Source: Agarilytica sp045430345 (lineage in GTDB: Bacteria; Pseudomonadota; Gammaproteobacteria; Pseudomonadales; Cellvibrionaceae). From it: 64,000 nucleotides of DNA. A program made the translations under genes and the position numbers. The notes under the pieces were generated by a model that worked only from the letters and a program-made list of their open reading frames with translations, was not told where the DNA came from and did not search any database. Shown piece after piece: positions 17,271 to 26,165 of the stretch (position 1 is the stretch's first letter; every line of letters starts with the position of its first letter). The stretch spans positions 124,001-188,000 of the forward strand of contig JAILXT010000002.1 of the NCBI GenBank assembly GCA_045430345.1, in the 5' to 3' direction.

Positions 17271-17491
17271 CCCGGCTTTGTTTGTTGCCAATCGCCTTCT
17301 ATCGATACTTTATTAGTCCCTTTTTAGGGCCAAAATGTCGTTTCTACCCTAGCTGTTCTCACTACGCCGAAGAAGCCATTCGAACACATGGCGCTATTTA
17401 CGGTTGTACCCTCGCGCTCAGACGGTTGTTGAAGTGTCACCCCTGGCATTCAGGTGGTCTTGATCCCGTCCCAGAAAAACGTCAACACTAA
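17207..17491 (+). CDS. yidD: Membrane protein insertion efficiency factor YidD
   Basis: A 94-residue protein with the family motif LIAFYRYFISPFLGPKCRFYPSCSHYAEEAI-like core (about 25-58: FYRYFISPFLGPKCRF then YPSCSHY) and RLLKCHPWHSGGLDPVP near the end. It assists YidC-dependent insertion at the inner membrane. It starts inside rnpA (64-base overlap) and ends 32 bases before the yidC ATG, so the three are co-expressed. The first 20 residues are poorly conserved and could be start-site excess. Confidence 0.95.
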   Translation: MESCCKKIENAEKRQPKLSWLARLCLLPIAFYRYFISPFLGPKCRFYPSCSHYAEEAIRTHGAIYGCTLALRRLLKCHPWHSGGLDPVPEKRQH

Positions 17492-17523
17492 TTGATTCAA
17501 CATTATTAAGGTTTGTGATTTAC

Positions 17524-19245
17524 ATGAATTTACTACGTAACGGGCTAATTGGCGGAATCCTAGTCGTCGTCTTCCTTCTATTTATACAGTGGAACGAATT
17601 CCAAGAGCGCCAAGTGGCTGCGAGTAGCCCTGTTCAGGTCTCAACTGACACCCCAGTTACTTACGAATCAGAGATTATCGCCCCCGATAGTGATTCAAGC
17701 ACTTCTCAGCAATTCACATCATCCACCGATGATCTTCCCGTCGCGCCAACAGAAACAAGCGTCAATATTGAGAGTGCCCTACCAAGTACACTTATTTCAC
17801 GAAAATTGATTCACGTGAAAACCGACACACTTAACCTTCTTATTAACCCAGAGGGAGGTGATATCGTGCAAGTCACGCTTCCTAAACATCTTGCCGACCT
17901 GGATAAAAAAGACAGTGAGTTCCTTCTTTTGGGTAACTCCTCAGGCCACACCTATATCGCTCAATCTGACTTGATTGGCACTAACGGCACACACACACGC
18001 AATAGTGCTGGCATCCCGACTCGCTCTCTATACGCTAGTGCTCAATCAAAATATGAACTCAATGAAGGCGAAAACTCACTCAGTGTTGATCTAACGCATA
18101 CCCAACAAGATGGTACAGAAATAACAAAACGTTTTAGTTTTGAACGTGGCTCGTACGAAATCGATATCGATTACATCATCGATAACAAAGGCGTCTCACC
18201 CTGGAAAGCCGCAATGTACGGCCGAATAAAACGGGACGACTACAAACCTGAAGCTGGTGGTATGTTCCAACTTCAGCCCTTCCTAGGTGCGGCAACAACC
18301 ACCAACGAAGATAAATTTGAAAAACTGGATTTCGATGACATCCGCAAAGAAACAAAAGCCTTTGACTATCAAGGTGGTTGGGTCGCCCTCGTTCAGCATT
18401 ACTACGTCAGCGCCTGGGTACCGGACAACAATACGCTGAACAAATTTAAAATTTTTCAAAGCTCCGATAAAAAACACTTCATGTTGCAATTCACCACCCC
18501 ACAACATGTCGTTGCACCGGGTACTCAGCATACGATTTCATCGTCGTTTTATGCAGGTCCTAAAATCATCCGGAATTTGGAAAAAGTGGCGCCGGGCTTG
18601 GACCTCACCGTAGATTTTGGTGTTTTGTGGTTTATTGCTAAGCCCTTATTCCTCGGGTTAGACACAATTCATAGTGTTGTAGGCAATTGGGGCTTTGCCA
18701 TCATTTTATTAACCTTTCTGATCAAACTGGTGTTCTTCTACCCTTCAGCGATCAGCTATCGATCAATGGCTAAGATGCGTAAGCTCATGCCATTGATGCA
18801 AGATCTGAAAGAACGCTACGGGGACGATCGTCAGCGCATGGGTACGGAAACCATGAAACTGTATAAGAAAGAAGGGGTTAACCCCCTCGGTGGCTGTTTG
18901 CCCATGCTTATGCAGATGCCCGTATTTATGGCCTTATATTGGATGATCATGGAAAGTGTCGAGCTTCGCCATTCACCCTTCATGTTTTGGGTAAGTGACT
19001 TAAGTGTGCAAGACCCCTTCTTTATATTGCCTGTGATCATGGGTGTGATTATGTTTGTGCAACAAAAACTAAATCCACCGCCGCAAGATCCCATGCAAGC
19101 GAAGATTTTCCAAATGATGCCTATTGGCTTCACCTTTATTTTGATGTTCTTACCTGCTGCACTGACTTTATATATGGCGGTGAACACCGCCCTATCCTTT
19201 ATGCAGCAATATATCATTACGAAACAAATTGAAAAAGCCGACTAA
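17524..19245 (+). CDS. yidC: Membrane protein insertase YidC
   Basis: About 573 residues from the ATG at 17524; a GTG at 17515, three bases after AAGG, would add three residues. The N-terminal membrane anchor (LLRNGLIGGILVVVFLLFIQW) is followed by the large periplasmic domain (about 60-340). The five-helix insertase core follows, with GNWGFAIILLTFLIKLVFFYPSAISYRSMAKM, PLGGCLPMLMQMPVFMALYW and the last helix ending near MQQYIITKQ. This is the gammaproteobacterial form with the periplasmic domain. A parS-like 13/16 match lies inside at 17807-17822. Confidence 0.97.
   Translation: MNLLRNGLIGGILVVVFLLFIQWNEFQERQVAASSPVQVSTDTPVTYESEIIAPDSDSSTSQQFTSSTDDLPVAPTETSVNIESALPSTLISRKLIHVKTDTLNLLINPEGGDIVQVTLPKHLADLDKKDSEFLLLGNSSGHTYIAQSDLIGTNGTHTRNSAGIPTRSLYASAQSKYELNEGENSLSVDLTHTQQDGTEITKRFSFERGSYEIDIDYIIDNKGVSPWKAAMYGRIKRDDYKPEAGGMFQLQPFLGAATTTNEDKFEKLDFDDIRKETKAFDYQGGWVALVQHYYVSAWVPDNNTLNKFKIFQSSDKKHFMLQFTTPQHVVAPGTQHTISSSFYAGPKIIRNLEKVAPGLDLTVDFGVLWFIAKPLFLGLDTIHSVVGNWGFAIILLTFLIKLVFFYPSAISYRSMAKMRKLMPLMQDLKERYGDDRQRMGTETMKLYKKEGVNPLGGCLPMLMQMPVFMALYWMIMESVELRHSPFMFWVSDLSVQDPFFILPVIMGVIMFVQQKLNPPPQDPMQAKIFQMMPIGFTFILMFLPAALTLYMAVNTALSFMQQYIITKQIEKAD
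17807..17822. promoter_or_regulatory. Degenerate parS-like site in yidC
   Basis: TGATTCACGTGAAAAC matches parS at 13 of 16 positions with the central CACGTG intact. It lies 5 kb from the perfect sites on the other side of dnaA. ParB may bind it weakly; this is inference. Confidence 0.35.
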
Positions 19246-19260
19246 TCGTTTCAAAGAACT

Positions 19261-20619
19261 GTGAGCGCTTACCACCCTGATACTATTTGTTCTGTTGCGA
19301 CGCCCCCCGGACGAGGCGGTGTCGGTATAGTACGAGTATCAGGGCCTAAATGCCTCGAAATAGCTTCCAAAATACTCAAAATTACGCCTAAAGTGCGTTA
19401 CGCGCATTACGGTAATTTCTATTCAGGTAGCGACATCCTCGATCAGGGGATTGCCTTATATTTTGCTGGGCCGCATTCCTTTACCGGTGAAGAAGTCCTT
19501 GAACTCCAAGGCCACGGCGGCCCTATAATTCTCGACCTCCTCGTCAACGAACTTCTAAAGCACGGTGCTCGTTTAGCCGAACCAGGAGAATTTTCCCAAC
19601 GCGCCTTTTTAAACGACAAGCTCGACCTGACACAAGCAGAAGCGATCGCCGACCTTATTGATGCAAGCTCCCAACAAGCGACCAAACAGGCGTTAAATAC
19701 ACTAAAAGGCGATTTTTCTAAGAAGATCAATACAATTGTCGACAAGATAACTCATCTTAGGCTTTACGTGGAATCTTCAATCGATTTTCCTGAAGAAGAA
19801 ATCGATTTCCTTAGCGATGGTAAAGTCGCATCCATGCTCGAAGACCTTAAATCCTTAACAGAAACAACGCTTTCTCAAGCTCAACAAGGCGTTCTTTTAA
19901 GGGATGGGATGAAGATTGTGATTGCAGGGCGTCCAAACGCCGGAAAATCCAGCCTTCTCAATCAACTGGCCGGCAGAGACCTCGCCATTGTTACCGATAT
20001 CGCAGGCACCACACGGGATGTACTGCGCGAAGATATCAATATCGACGGCCTTCCGTTACATATCGTTGATACAGCTGGCTTGCGAGACAGTCCTGACCAA
20101 GTAGAAAAAATTGGAATTGAGCGAGCTTGGAAAGAGATTGAAGAAGCCGACCAGATATTACTCATGATCGACAGTACCGATGAGGATCAATTGGATGTCG
20201 ACTCCCATTGGGAGGAGTTTGTCAGTAGCGATGAATACAATAAAAAACTGACAGTCATCTACAACAAAATCGACGAATCATCCTTTAAAATAAGTAAAAA
20301 CAACACTAACTACCACGAAATAGCTATTTCTGCTCTGGAAGGTTCCGGCATTGATGATCTCAAAGATCACTTAAAAACAGCTGTGGGATATCAAGGAACG
20401 GTAGAAGGTGGGTTTAGCGCTAGACGACGTCATATCGCTGCATTGGAACAAGCCCTTTCTTATATCGACAGTGGCGAAGCTCAACTCTCAGTATCTGCAG
20501 GTGAACTTTTGGCAGAAGATTTGAAGGTAGCGCAAAACTATTTATCTGAAATTACCGGTGCTTTTACTGCCGATGATTTACTTGGGCAGATCTTTTCTAG
20601 TTTTTGTATTGGGAAGTAA
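19261..20619 (+). CDS. mnmE: tRNA modification GTPase MnmE
   Basis: 452 residues from a GTG at 19261. With MnmG it installs the carboxymethylaminomethyl group on U34 of certain tRNAs. The N-terminal folate-binding domain (TICSVATPPGRGGVGIVRVSG) and helical domain are present. The inserted G domain shows G1 GRPNAGKSS, G2 DIAGTTRD, G3 DTAGL and G4 NKID. The C-terminal CIGK motif with the conserved Cys closes the protein. It follows yidC by 15 bases. Confidence 0.98.
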   Translation: MSAYHPDTICSVATPPGRGGVGIVRVSGPKCLEIASKILKITPKVRYAHYGNFYSGSDILDQGIALYFAGPHSFTGEEVLELQGHGGPIILDLLVNELLKHGARLAEPGEFSQRAFLNDKLDLTQAEAIADLIDASSQQATKQALNTLKGDFSKKINTIVDKITHLRLYVESSIDFPEEEIDFLSDGKVASMLEDLKSLTETTLSQAQQGVLLRDGMKIVIAGRPNAGKSSLLNQLAGRDLAIVTDIAGTTRDVLREDINIDGLPLHIVDTAGLRDSPDQVEKIGIERAWKEIEEADQILLMIDSTDEDQLDVDSHWEEFVSSDEYNKKLTVIYNKIDESSFKISKNNTNYHEIAISALEGSGIDDLKDHLKTAVGYQGTVEGGFSARRRHIAALEQALSYIDSGEAQLSVSAGELLAEDLKVAQNYLSEITGAFTADDLLGQIFSSFCIGK

Positions 20620-20685
20620 TAACTCTATAATTTGATAGAGGGGTTCATTGCTGCTCCAAAATAATGGGCTCCGATACGTACAATA

Positions 20686-20775
20686 TTTCGATCTTTGGTC
20701 AAAAAACACATAAATACGTCCGTGTAGTTCCGCCTATTCATCCCTGAATAGACGGTTTTTGACCAAAGATCGAAA
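20686..20775. repeat. 60-nt repeat element, copy A, inside inverted arms
   Basis: The 60-nt core (20701-20760) is read on the minus strand relative to copies B and C. It holds a hairpin CGTCTATTC / GAATAGGCG and a tail with ATTTATGTGT. It is flanked by perfect 15-bp inverted arms: TTTCGATCTTTGGTC (20686-20700) and its complement (20761-20775). With the core's terminal A5/T5 the pairing is 20 bp. Beyond this the match continues with a few transitions to about 23 bp. The arms differ from those of copies B and C. It lies about 80 bases after mnmE. Confidence 0.85.
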
Positions 20776-20908
20776 CATCATACTCACTATATACGGTGTT
20801 CAAGCCTCCTCTGTTTTCCCACTAGTCAAAAAAACCTCTCTCTACCGTTACGACAGCGTTAATCTAAACGCTTTTAATAGAAACCACCTCCCTCTCGAAA
20901 AACAAAAA

Positions 20909-21024
20909 TCTAGTGTGATATTTTTTCTCTTTATTAAAAATCGTCGATTCAAGGATGAATCGACGAAACTATAGGGACATATTTACGTGTTTTTTAATAA
21001 AGAGAAAAAAATTACGCGACTAGA
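20909..21024. repeat. 60-nt repeat element, copy B, inside inverted arms
   Basis: The 60-nt core is 20936-20995, with hairpin CGTCGATTC-AAGGAT-GAATCGACG (perfect 9-bp stem) and the ATTTACGTGT tail. Perfect 15-bp inverted arms flank it: TTTTTTCTCTTTATT (20921-20935) and its complement (20996-21010). The inverted similarity continues outward to TCTAGT on the left (20909) and its complement ACTAGA on the right (21024), about 28 nt in all. It is in inverse orientation to copy A, 175 bases away. Confidence 0.85.
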
Positions 21025-21573
21025 ATCCCCAAACACTAAACCCAATCAGCTCTGTTACACACAAAAAACTAACCTCTTATAACCAAAATACACATAACTT
21101 ACCCCCAACCTATCCCTTGCAAATAACTTAGCCAAAACAAACATCCAAGCTATCCACATAAAACCCCCAACGAACAAAAATCATAAGGCTGTCTGTGAGT
21201 AACCCTGAGGAAAAGCCATGATTTACCCAGCTGTATTTGTGTTAATGAAAACAAGCAAAATCGAACATCGATATCATCCTTGGATAAGTAGCACTTTTAC
21301 ACACAGATAAAATAACCGATATAAGCAGCCTTTTATGGCACGCCTACAAAAGTTATTACCTCCCTAACTGATTGAAATATATAATAATATTAACCTTATC
21401 CACGTAAAATGTACTCCCTAATAGTAACTACTAATATAAAAAAAACATCTATATATACATTCTTTCTTTATATATTTATTTAACTTAATTATTTATAAAC
21501 CTATTAAAAAACTTATATACAAAACACATCTAACTTCTCAAAAAGATAAGTTCTTTTTTTAAACAACAGCCCC
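21025..21573. other. AT-rich gap before mnmG, second origin candidate
   Basis: There is no ORF here. The segment 21415-21560 is extremely AT-rich. DnaA-box-like sequences are CTATCCACA (21150-21158) and TTATCCACG (21396-21404), each one mismatch from TTATCCACA. In Enterobacteria and Vibrios oriC lies next to mnmG in exactly this position. Box density is lower than between dnaA and rpmH, so I rank it second, but the AT-rich unwinding-like tract is better here. Confidence 0.45.
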
Positions 21574-21579
21574 TATAAT
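21551..21579 (+). promoter_or_regulatory. Promoter of mnmG-rsmG
   Basis: A perfect -10 TATAAT at 21574-21579. Seventeen bases upstream is only a weak -35 (TTCTTT, 21551-21556). The transcript would start about 30 bases before the mnmG ATG. It is near an AT-rich tract and may influence origin opening. Confidence 0.6.
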
Positions 21580-21614
21580 GGCCGCCCCTTGTAAACAACC
21601 TATTTGGTTAACTG

Positions 21615-23513
21615 ATGGATTACCCCAATCGATTTGATGTCATCGTTATCGGCGGTGGCCACGCTGGCACAGAAGCATGCCTTGCGTCTGCTCGTATGGG
21701 CTGCAAAACATTACTGTTAACCCATAATGTGGAAACCTTGGGGCAAATGAGCTGTAACCCAGCGATAGGCGGCATTGGGAAAAGCCACCTCGTCAAAGAA
21801 ATAGACGCCCTCGATGGCGCTATGGCAAGGGCGACGGACAAGGGCGGCATACAATTTCGTGTACTGAACAGCCGCAAAGGCCCTGCCGTAAGAGCCACAA
21901 GGGCACAAGCTGATCGAGTGTTATACAAAGCCGCCATCCGGGAAATTCTCGAAAGTCAGCCAAATCTCGCCATATTTCAGCAAGCCGTGGACGATCTGAT
22001 CGTTAACGGAAGCAAAGTTGACGGTGTTATTACCCAAATGGGTCTAAAGTTCTATGCGCCAAGCGTAGTGCTGACAGCGGGTACCTTCCTCGGCGGGAAA
22101 ATTCATATTGGTTTAGAGAATCATAGCGGTGGTCGTGCCGGTGATCCCCCTTCTATCGCCCTTGCCGATAGATTACGGGAGTTACCTTTGCGCGTTGATC
22201 GCTTAAAAACGGGTACGCCGCCACGTATTGATGCGCGAACTGTGGATTTCTCGGGATTGGAAGAGCAATGGGGTGATAAACCAGAACCGGTGATGTCTTA
22301 CATCGGTTCCCTGGAGGATCATCCTGAGCAAACGTGCTGTTGGATTACCCATACAAGTCAGCAAACCCACGACATTATTCGCAGTGGTTTCGAACGTTCT
22401 CCCATGTTTACCGGGGTGATAGAGGGCATTGGGCCGCGTTACTGTCCCTCCATTGAAGACAAAGTGAATCGCTTCGCTGATAAAGATAGTCATCAAATTT
22501 TTGTCGAGCCCGAGGGATTAAGAACCACCGAATTATACCCGAATGGGATTTCGACCAGTCTACCTTTTGATATTCAGATGCAGTTTGTGCGTTCGATCAA
22601 AGGTTTTGAGAATGCGCATATTGTTCGCCCTGGATATGCGATTGAGTACGATTTTTTCGACCCTCGCGATTTAAAACCCAGTTTAGAAACCAAAGTGATT
22701 GAAGGGCTATTTTTTGCGGGCCAAATCAACGGAACGACAGGCTATGAAGAAGCCGGCGCGCAAGGCTTGTTGGCCGGTGCAAATGGTGCCCTAAGGGCCC
22801 AGGGCAAAGAGTCTTGGTGCCCAGCTCGGGATCAAGGGTACATCGGCGTACTTGTCGACGATTTGATTACGATGGGGACGAAAGAACCTTATCGTATGTT
22901 TACCAGCCGGGCGGAATACCGCTTGTTGTTGAGAGAAGATAATGCGGATCTTCGTTTAACCGAAAAGGGTTACGAACTAGGTTTGGTGAGCGAATCTCGT
23001 TGGCATATGTTCCGCGAGAAAAAAGCCGCTATTGAGCTAGAAAGTCAACGTTTACGAACGACCTGGGTCCAGGCAAAAAGTGAAGAAGCGGATGTATTAA
23101 ACACCAAAATAAAATCGCCGCTAACGCGGGAATACGCGCTCATGGATTTGCTTAAACGCCCCGAATTATCCTATCGCGATGTGGCTGACTTGAAAAGAAC
23201 TGGCGAGTTTAAGGTGACTGAGGAGGTTGCCGAACAGGTGGAGATCGCGGCGAAATACTCGGGTTATATAGATCGCCAGCAAGAAGATATCGATCGGATG
23301 CGTAGGAATGAAAATACCCCCATCCCGGACACTTTTGACTACGACAATATCGAAGGCCTATCAAACGAGCTAAAACAGAAGTTGAGTGATGCCCGGCCAG
23401 ATACCATCGCTAGAGCAACGCGTATTCCAGGGGTTACTCCTGCTGCGATCAGCCTGTTGTTGATTACCTTGAAAAAGCGTGGTCAGCTCGCCAAATCAGT
23501 ATTGGCCAGTTAA
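21615..23513 (+). CDS. mnmG: tRNA modification enzyme MnmG
   Basis: 632 residues, FAD-dependent partner of MnmE in wobble uridine modification. The FAD-binding GGGHAGTEA is at residues 12-20, and the family motifs MSCNPAIGGIGK, VLTAGTFLGGKIHIG and NGTTGYEEAGAQGL are present. The C-terminal helical domain that contacts MnmE and tRNA is complete. Its TAA overlaps the rsmG ATG (TAATG), so translation is coupled. MnmE and MnmG are split here by a 1-kb gap with two repeat elements. Confidence 0.98.
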   Translation: MDYPNRFDVIVIGGGHAGTEACLASARMGCKTLLLTHNVETLGQMSCNPAIGGIGKSHLVKEIDALDGAMARATDKGGIQFRVLNSRKGPAVRATRAQADRVLYKAAIREILESQPNLAIFQQAVDDLIVNGSKVDGVITQMGLKFYAPSVVLTAGTFLGGKIHIGLENHSGGRAGDPPSIALADRLRELPLRVDRLKTGTPPRIDARTVDFSGLEEQWGDKPEPVMSYIGSLEDHPEQTCCWITHTSQQTHDIIRSGFERSPMFTGVIEGIGPRYCPSIEDKVNRFADKDSHQIFVEPEGLRTTELYPNGISTSLPFDIQMQFVRSIKGFENAHIVRPGYAIEYDFFDPRDLKPSLETKVIEGLFFAGQINGTTGYEEAGAQGLLAGANGALRAQGKESWCPARDQGYIGVLVDDLITMGTKEPYRMFTSRAEYRLLLREDNADLRLTEKGYELGLVSESRWHMFREKKAAIELESQRLRTTWVQAKSEEADVLNTKIKSPLTREYALMDLLKRPELSYRDVADLKRTGEFKVTEEVAEQVEIAAKYSGYIDRQQEDIDRMRRNENTPIPDTFDYDNIEGLSNELKQKLSDARPDTIARATRIPGVTPAAISLLLITLKKRGQLAKSVLAS

Positions 23514-24163
23514 TGCCAGATTTTAACGAGATACAGTTTGATAAGTTATTGTCTGAAGGTGGCGCTGAACTTGGGGTAGTCCTCGACGACCACACGCGTC
23601 GTCAGTTATTACACTACCTCCAGTTGTTCATCAAATGGAATCAGGCTTATAACCTTTCAGCGATACGAGATCCGGAAGAAATGCTTCGCAAACATCTACT
23701 GGATAGTCTGACGATTGTGCCACAGTTACAGGCGCACCCTGCTGCTAAAATCATCGATGTTGGTACTGGCGGTGGGTTACCGGGGATTCCTTTGGCAATA
23801 TGTTGCCCTGATAAGCATTTCACCCTGTTGGATTCAGCGGGTAAGAAAACACGCTTTTTACTGCAAATACTCCACACTTTGGGCTTAAAAAACGTCAATG
23901 TCGAAAATACGCGCGTTGAAAAATTTCGCCCAGATGAACTTTTTAATATTGTTGTAAGTCGTGCGTTTGCCTCAGTTGGCGATATGTTGAGCGGGTGTAA
24001 GCACTTACTTTTTAATGGTGGTGAGTTTTGGGCAATGAAGGGGGTTTTTCCTCAAGATGAGTTGTCTGAATTGGGTTCTTGCTATAAGGTCGACTCCTGC
24101 TCGACGTTCCAAGTTCCCGGTGATATTGGTGAACGTTGTCTGGTGGTGATTCGTGCCACGTAG
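23513..24163 (+). CDS. rsmG: 16S rRNA (guanine-N7) methyltransferase
   Basis: A 216-residue SAM-dependent methyltransferase that modifies G527 of 16S rRNA. LFIKWNQAYNLSAIRDPEEMLRKHLLDSL (about 43-71) and DVGTGGGLPGIPLAI (about 82-96) are the family's substrate and SAM motifs. SRAFA lies near 146-150. It overlaps mnmG by one base and precedes parA by 46 bases, the classical mnmG-rsmG-parA-parB order. Confidence 0.97.
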   Translation: MPDFNEIQFDKLLSEGGAELGVVLDDHTRRQLLHYLQLFIKWNQAYNLSAIRDPEEMLRKHLLDSLTIVPQLQAHPAAKIIDVGTGGGLPGIPLAICCPDKHFTLLDSAGKKTRFLLQILHTLGLKNVNVENTRVEKFRPDELFNIVVSRAFASVGDMLSGCKHLLFNGGEFWAMKGVFPQDELSELGSCYKVDSCSTFQVPGDIGERCLVVIRAT

Positions 24164-24209
24164 ATGTTATTTGGTTGTTTGATAAGTTAATTACTAGGTT
24201 AAAAGTCTC

Positions 24210-25007
24210 GTGGGAAAAATATACGCAATCACAAACCAAAAAGGCGGTGTCGGAAAAACGACAAGCAGCGTTAATTTGGCAGCCTCATTAGCTGCGACAA
24301 AGCGTAAAGTATTGCTTATCGACCTAGATCCCCAGGGCAATGCCACCATGGGCAGCGGCATCGATAAAAATGGTGTTGAGAAGAACGTTTACGACGTATT
24401 AATGGGGCTCACCCGTTGTGAGAATGTATTTCAACGTTCTCCGGAAGGCCACTTTCTGGTGCTTCCTTCAAACGGCGATCTAACCGCAGCCGAAGTAGAA
24501 ATGCTCAACCTCGAAGATAAAGAACTTCGACTCAAAAACGCCTTAGCCAGTATTAAACACCAATTTGATTACATCCTGATTGATTGCCCGCCTTCATTGA
24601 ACATGCTGACGGTAAACGCGTTGGCGGCATGTGACGGGGTGATTATCCCTATGCAGTGTGAATACTATGCGTTGGAAGGGTTATCAGCGCTTATCGATAC
24701 CATTAACAAAATTCAGAGTGTGCTTAATCCCGATCTTAAGATCGAAGGTATTCTCCGCACGATGTACGATCCCCGTAACAGTTTAACCGGCGATGTGTCG
24801 GCACAGTTAGCCACCCACTTTGGGGATCGAGTGTATCGTACATGTGTCCCCCGTAATGTCCGGCTCGCCGAAGCGCCTAGTTTTGGCATGCCGGTTATTT
24901 CCTACGACAAGCAATCCAAGGGTGCCCTGGCATATATCGCATTGGCCGGTGAAATCATCCGCCGCAACGATACTCCAAGCCCGGAAACACTAGCGACCGC
25001 AAGCTAA
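24210..25007 (+). CDS. parA: Chromosome partition ATPase ParA
   Basis: 265 residues from a GTG at 24210. The deviant Walker A KGGVGKTTSS is at 10-19, the A' motif LLIDLDPQGNAT at 35-46 and Walker B ILIDCPPSL near 112-120. It moves ParB-parS complexes over the nucleoid. parB follows after 52 bases. parS sites are in recF, 12 kb away. Confidence 0.97.
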   Translation: MGKIYAITNQKGGVGKTTSSVNLAASLAATKRKVLLIDLDPQGNATMGSGIDKNGVEKNVYDVLMGLTRCENVFQRSPEGHFLVLPSNGDLTAAEVEMLNLEDKELRLKNALASIKHQFDYILIDCPPSLNMLTVNALAACDGVIIPMQCEYYALEGLSALIDTINKIQSVLNPDLKIEGILRTMYDPRNSLTGDVSAQLATHFGDRVYRTCVPRNVRLAEAPSFGMPVISYDKQSKGALAYIALAGEIIRRNDTPSPETLATAS

Positions 25008-25059
25008 ACCCCAGGTCCAAAAATAGACCCCCGTATAAAGATTCATTTAAGGCTGATTT

Positions 25060-25989
25060 ATGGCAAAGCGTAAAGGACTCGGCAGAGGCTTAGATTCACT
25101 TATTTCTGGCGCGACAGGTGTCGCGAGTGCTGATGCAATACGTTCAGCCACGGAAGCACTAAAAGTGAATGAAGAGACGCAGCAACTCGATGGCATGTTA
25201 AAGCATTTGCCTGTTGAGTTTCTTCAACGAGGTAAGTACCAGCCTCGTCGGGATATGTCGCCGGAAGCTCTTGAAGAACTCGCGCAGTCGATCAAAGCTC
25301 AAGGGGTTATGCAGCCGATCGTGGTTCGACCTGTGGGTGAGCCAGGTGAAGATAAATATGAAATTATCGCGGGTGAGCGCCGTTGGCGTGCGACCCAGTT
25401 GGCGGAGTTGGATACAATTCCCGCCGTTATTCGCGAAGTTCCGGACGAAACCGCTATCGCGATGGCGCTTATTGAGAATATTCAGCGGGAAGATCTCAAC
25501 CCTGTTGAAGAAGCCTTTGCCTTGAAACGCCTACAAGAAGAGTTTGACTTAACGCAGCAGGAAGTGGCGGAGACGGTAGGCAAATCTCGAACAGCGGTCA
25601 CAAACCTACTTCGTTTACTCAACCTGACTCAAGAGGTGAAAACACTCTTGGAGCATGGGGATATCGAGATGGGGCATGCACGCTGTCTTTTGACACTCGA
25701 TGAAGTGGGTCAACGGGATATTGCACGGATTATCGTTGCGAAAGGCTTATCGGTTCGCCAAGCTGAATCTCTTGTGAGAAAAATTCAAGAAGAGGCCAAA
25801 AGCGAGCAGAAACCGGAAAAAGCGACCCCGCCAGACCTCAAACATTTGGAAGAAGGCCTTGCTGACCATGTCGGTGTGCCCGTTATGGTGCAGCATAGCG
25901 CGAAAGGAAAAGGAAAATTAGTCTTTAAGTACAACAACTTAGATGAACTAGACGGAATTTTAAATCACCTAGGCTTCTCTGCGGAATAA
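25060..25989 (+). CDS. parB: Chromosome partition protein ParB
   Basis: 309 residues. The N-terminal CTPase domain shows the GERRWRA and ENIQREDLNP motifs (about 106-150). A helix-turn-helix (LTQQEVAETVGKSRTAVTNLLRLL, about 164-187) reads parS. The C-terminal dimerisation domain ends in LGFSAE. Start MAKRKGLGRGLDSLI is canonical. A short hairpin without a U-tract (25997-26013) follows the stop. Confidence 0.97.
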   Translation: MAKRKGLGRGLDSLISGATGVASADAIRSATEALKVNEETQQLDGMLKHLPVEFLQRGKYQPRRDMSPEALEELAQSIKAQGVMQPIVVRPVGEPGEDKYEIIAGERRWRATQLAELDTIPAVIREVPDETAIAMALIENIQREDLNPVEEAFALKRLQEEFDLTQQEVAETVGKSRTAVTNLLRLLNLTQEVKTLLEHGDIEMGHARCLLTLDEVGQRDIARIIVAKGLSVRQAESLVRKIQEEAKSEQKPEKATPPDLKHLEEGLADHVGVPVMVQHSAKGKGKLVFKYNNLDELDGILNHLGFSAE

Positions 25990-26086
25990 TATCTAGTTTC
26001 CGCACTGCGGAAATTCAGTGTTAGTCTCGTCTATACTTTGACCAATGTGGTGCATTGATCAACAGTCGTTTGATTCATTTTTATTC

Positions 26087-26108
26087 ACTTTTCCCATGGG
26101 GGAAAAGT
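26087..26108. other. Hairpin upstream of the ECF sigma gene
   Basis: A 9-bp perfect stem ACTTTTCCC / GGGAAAAGT with loop ATGG. It lacks a T-run, so it is not an obvious terminator. It lies 58 bases before the sigma factor start and could be an operator or part of the leader. Function unknown. Confidence 0.4.
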
Positions 26109-26165
26109 CCATTAGCCTCGTCTACTCACCTAGACAAATAGAACAAATTCTATTCGGGCTGATGT

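Noticed and set aside
20759..20974. 71-codon ORF across the repeat region
   Set aside because: It runs through copy B and one arm of copy A, has no ribosome site, and its composition is low complexity. Repeat structure explains the bases better.
25997..26013. Hairpin after parB as an intrinsic terminator
   Set aside because: Stem TTTCCGC / GCGGAAA is present but no U-tract follows.
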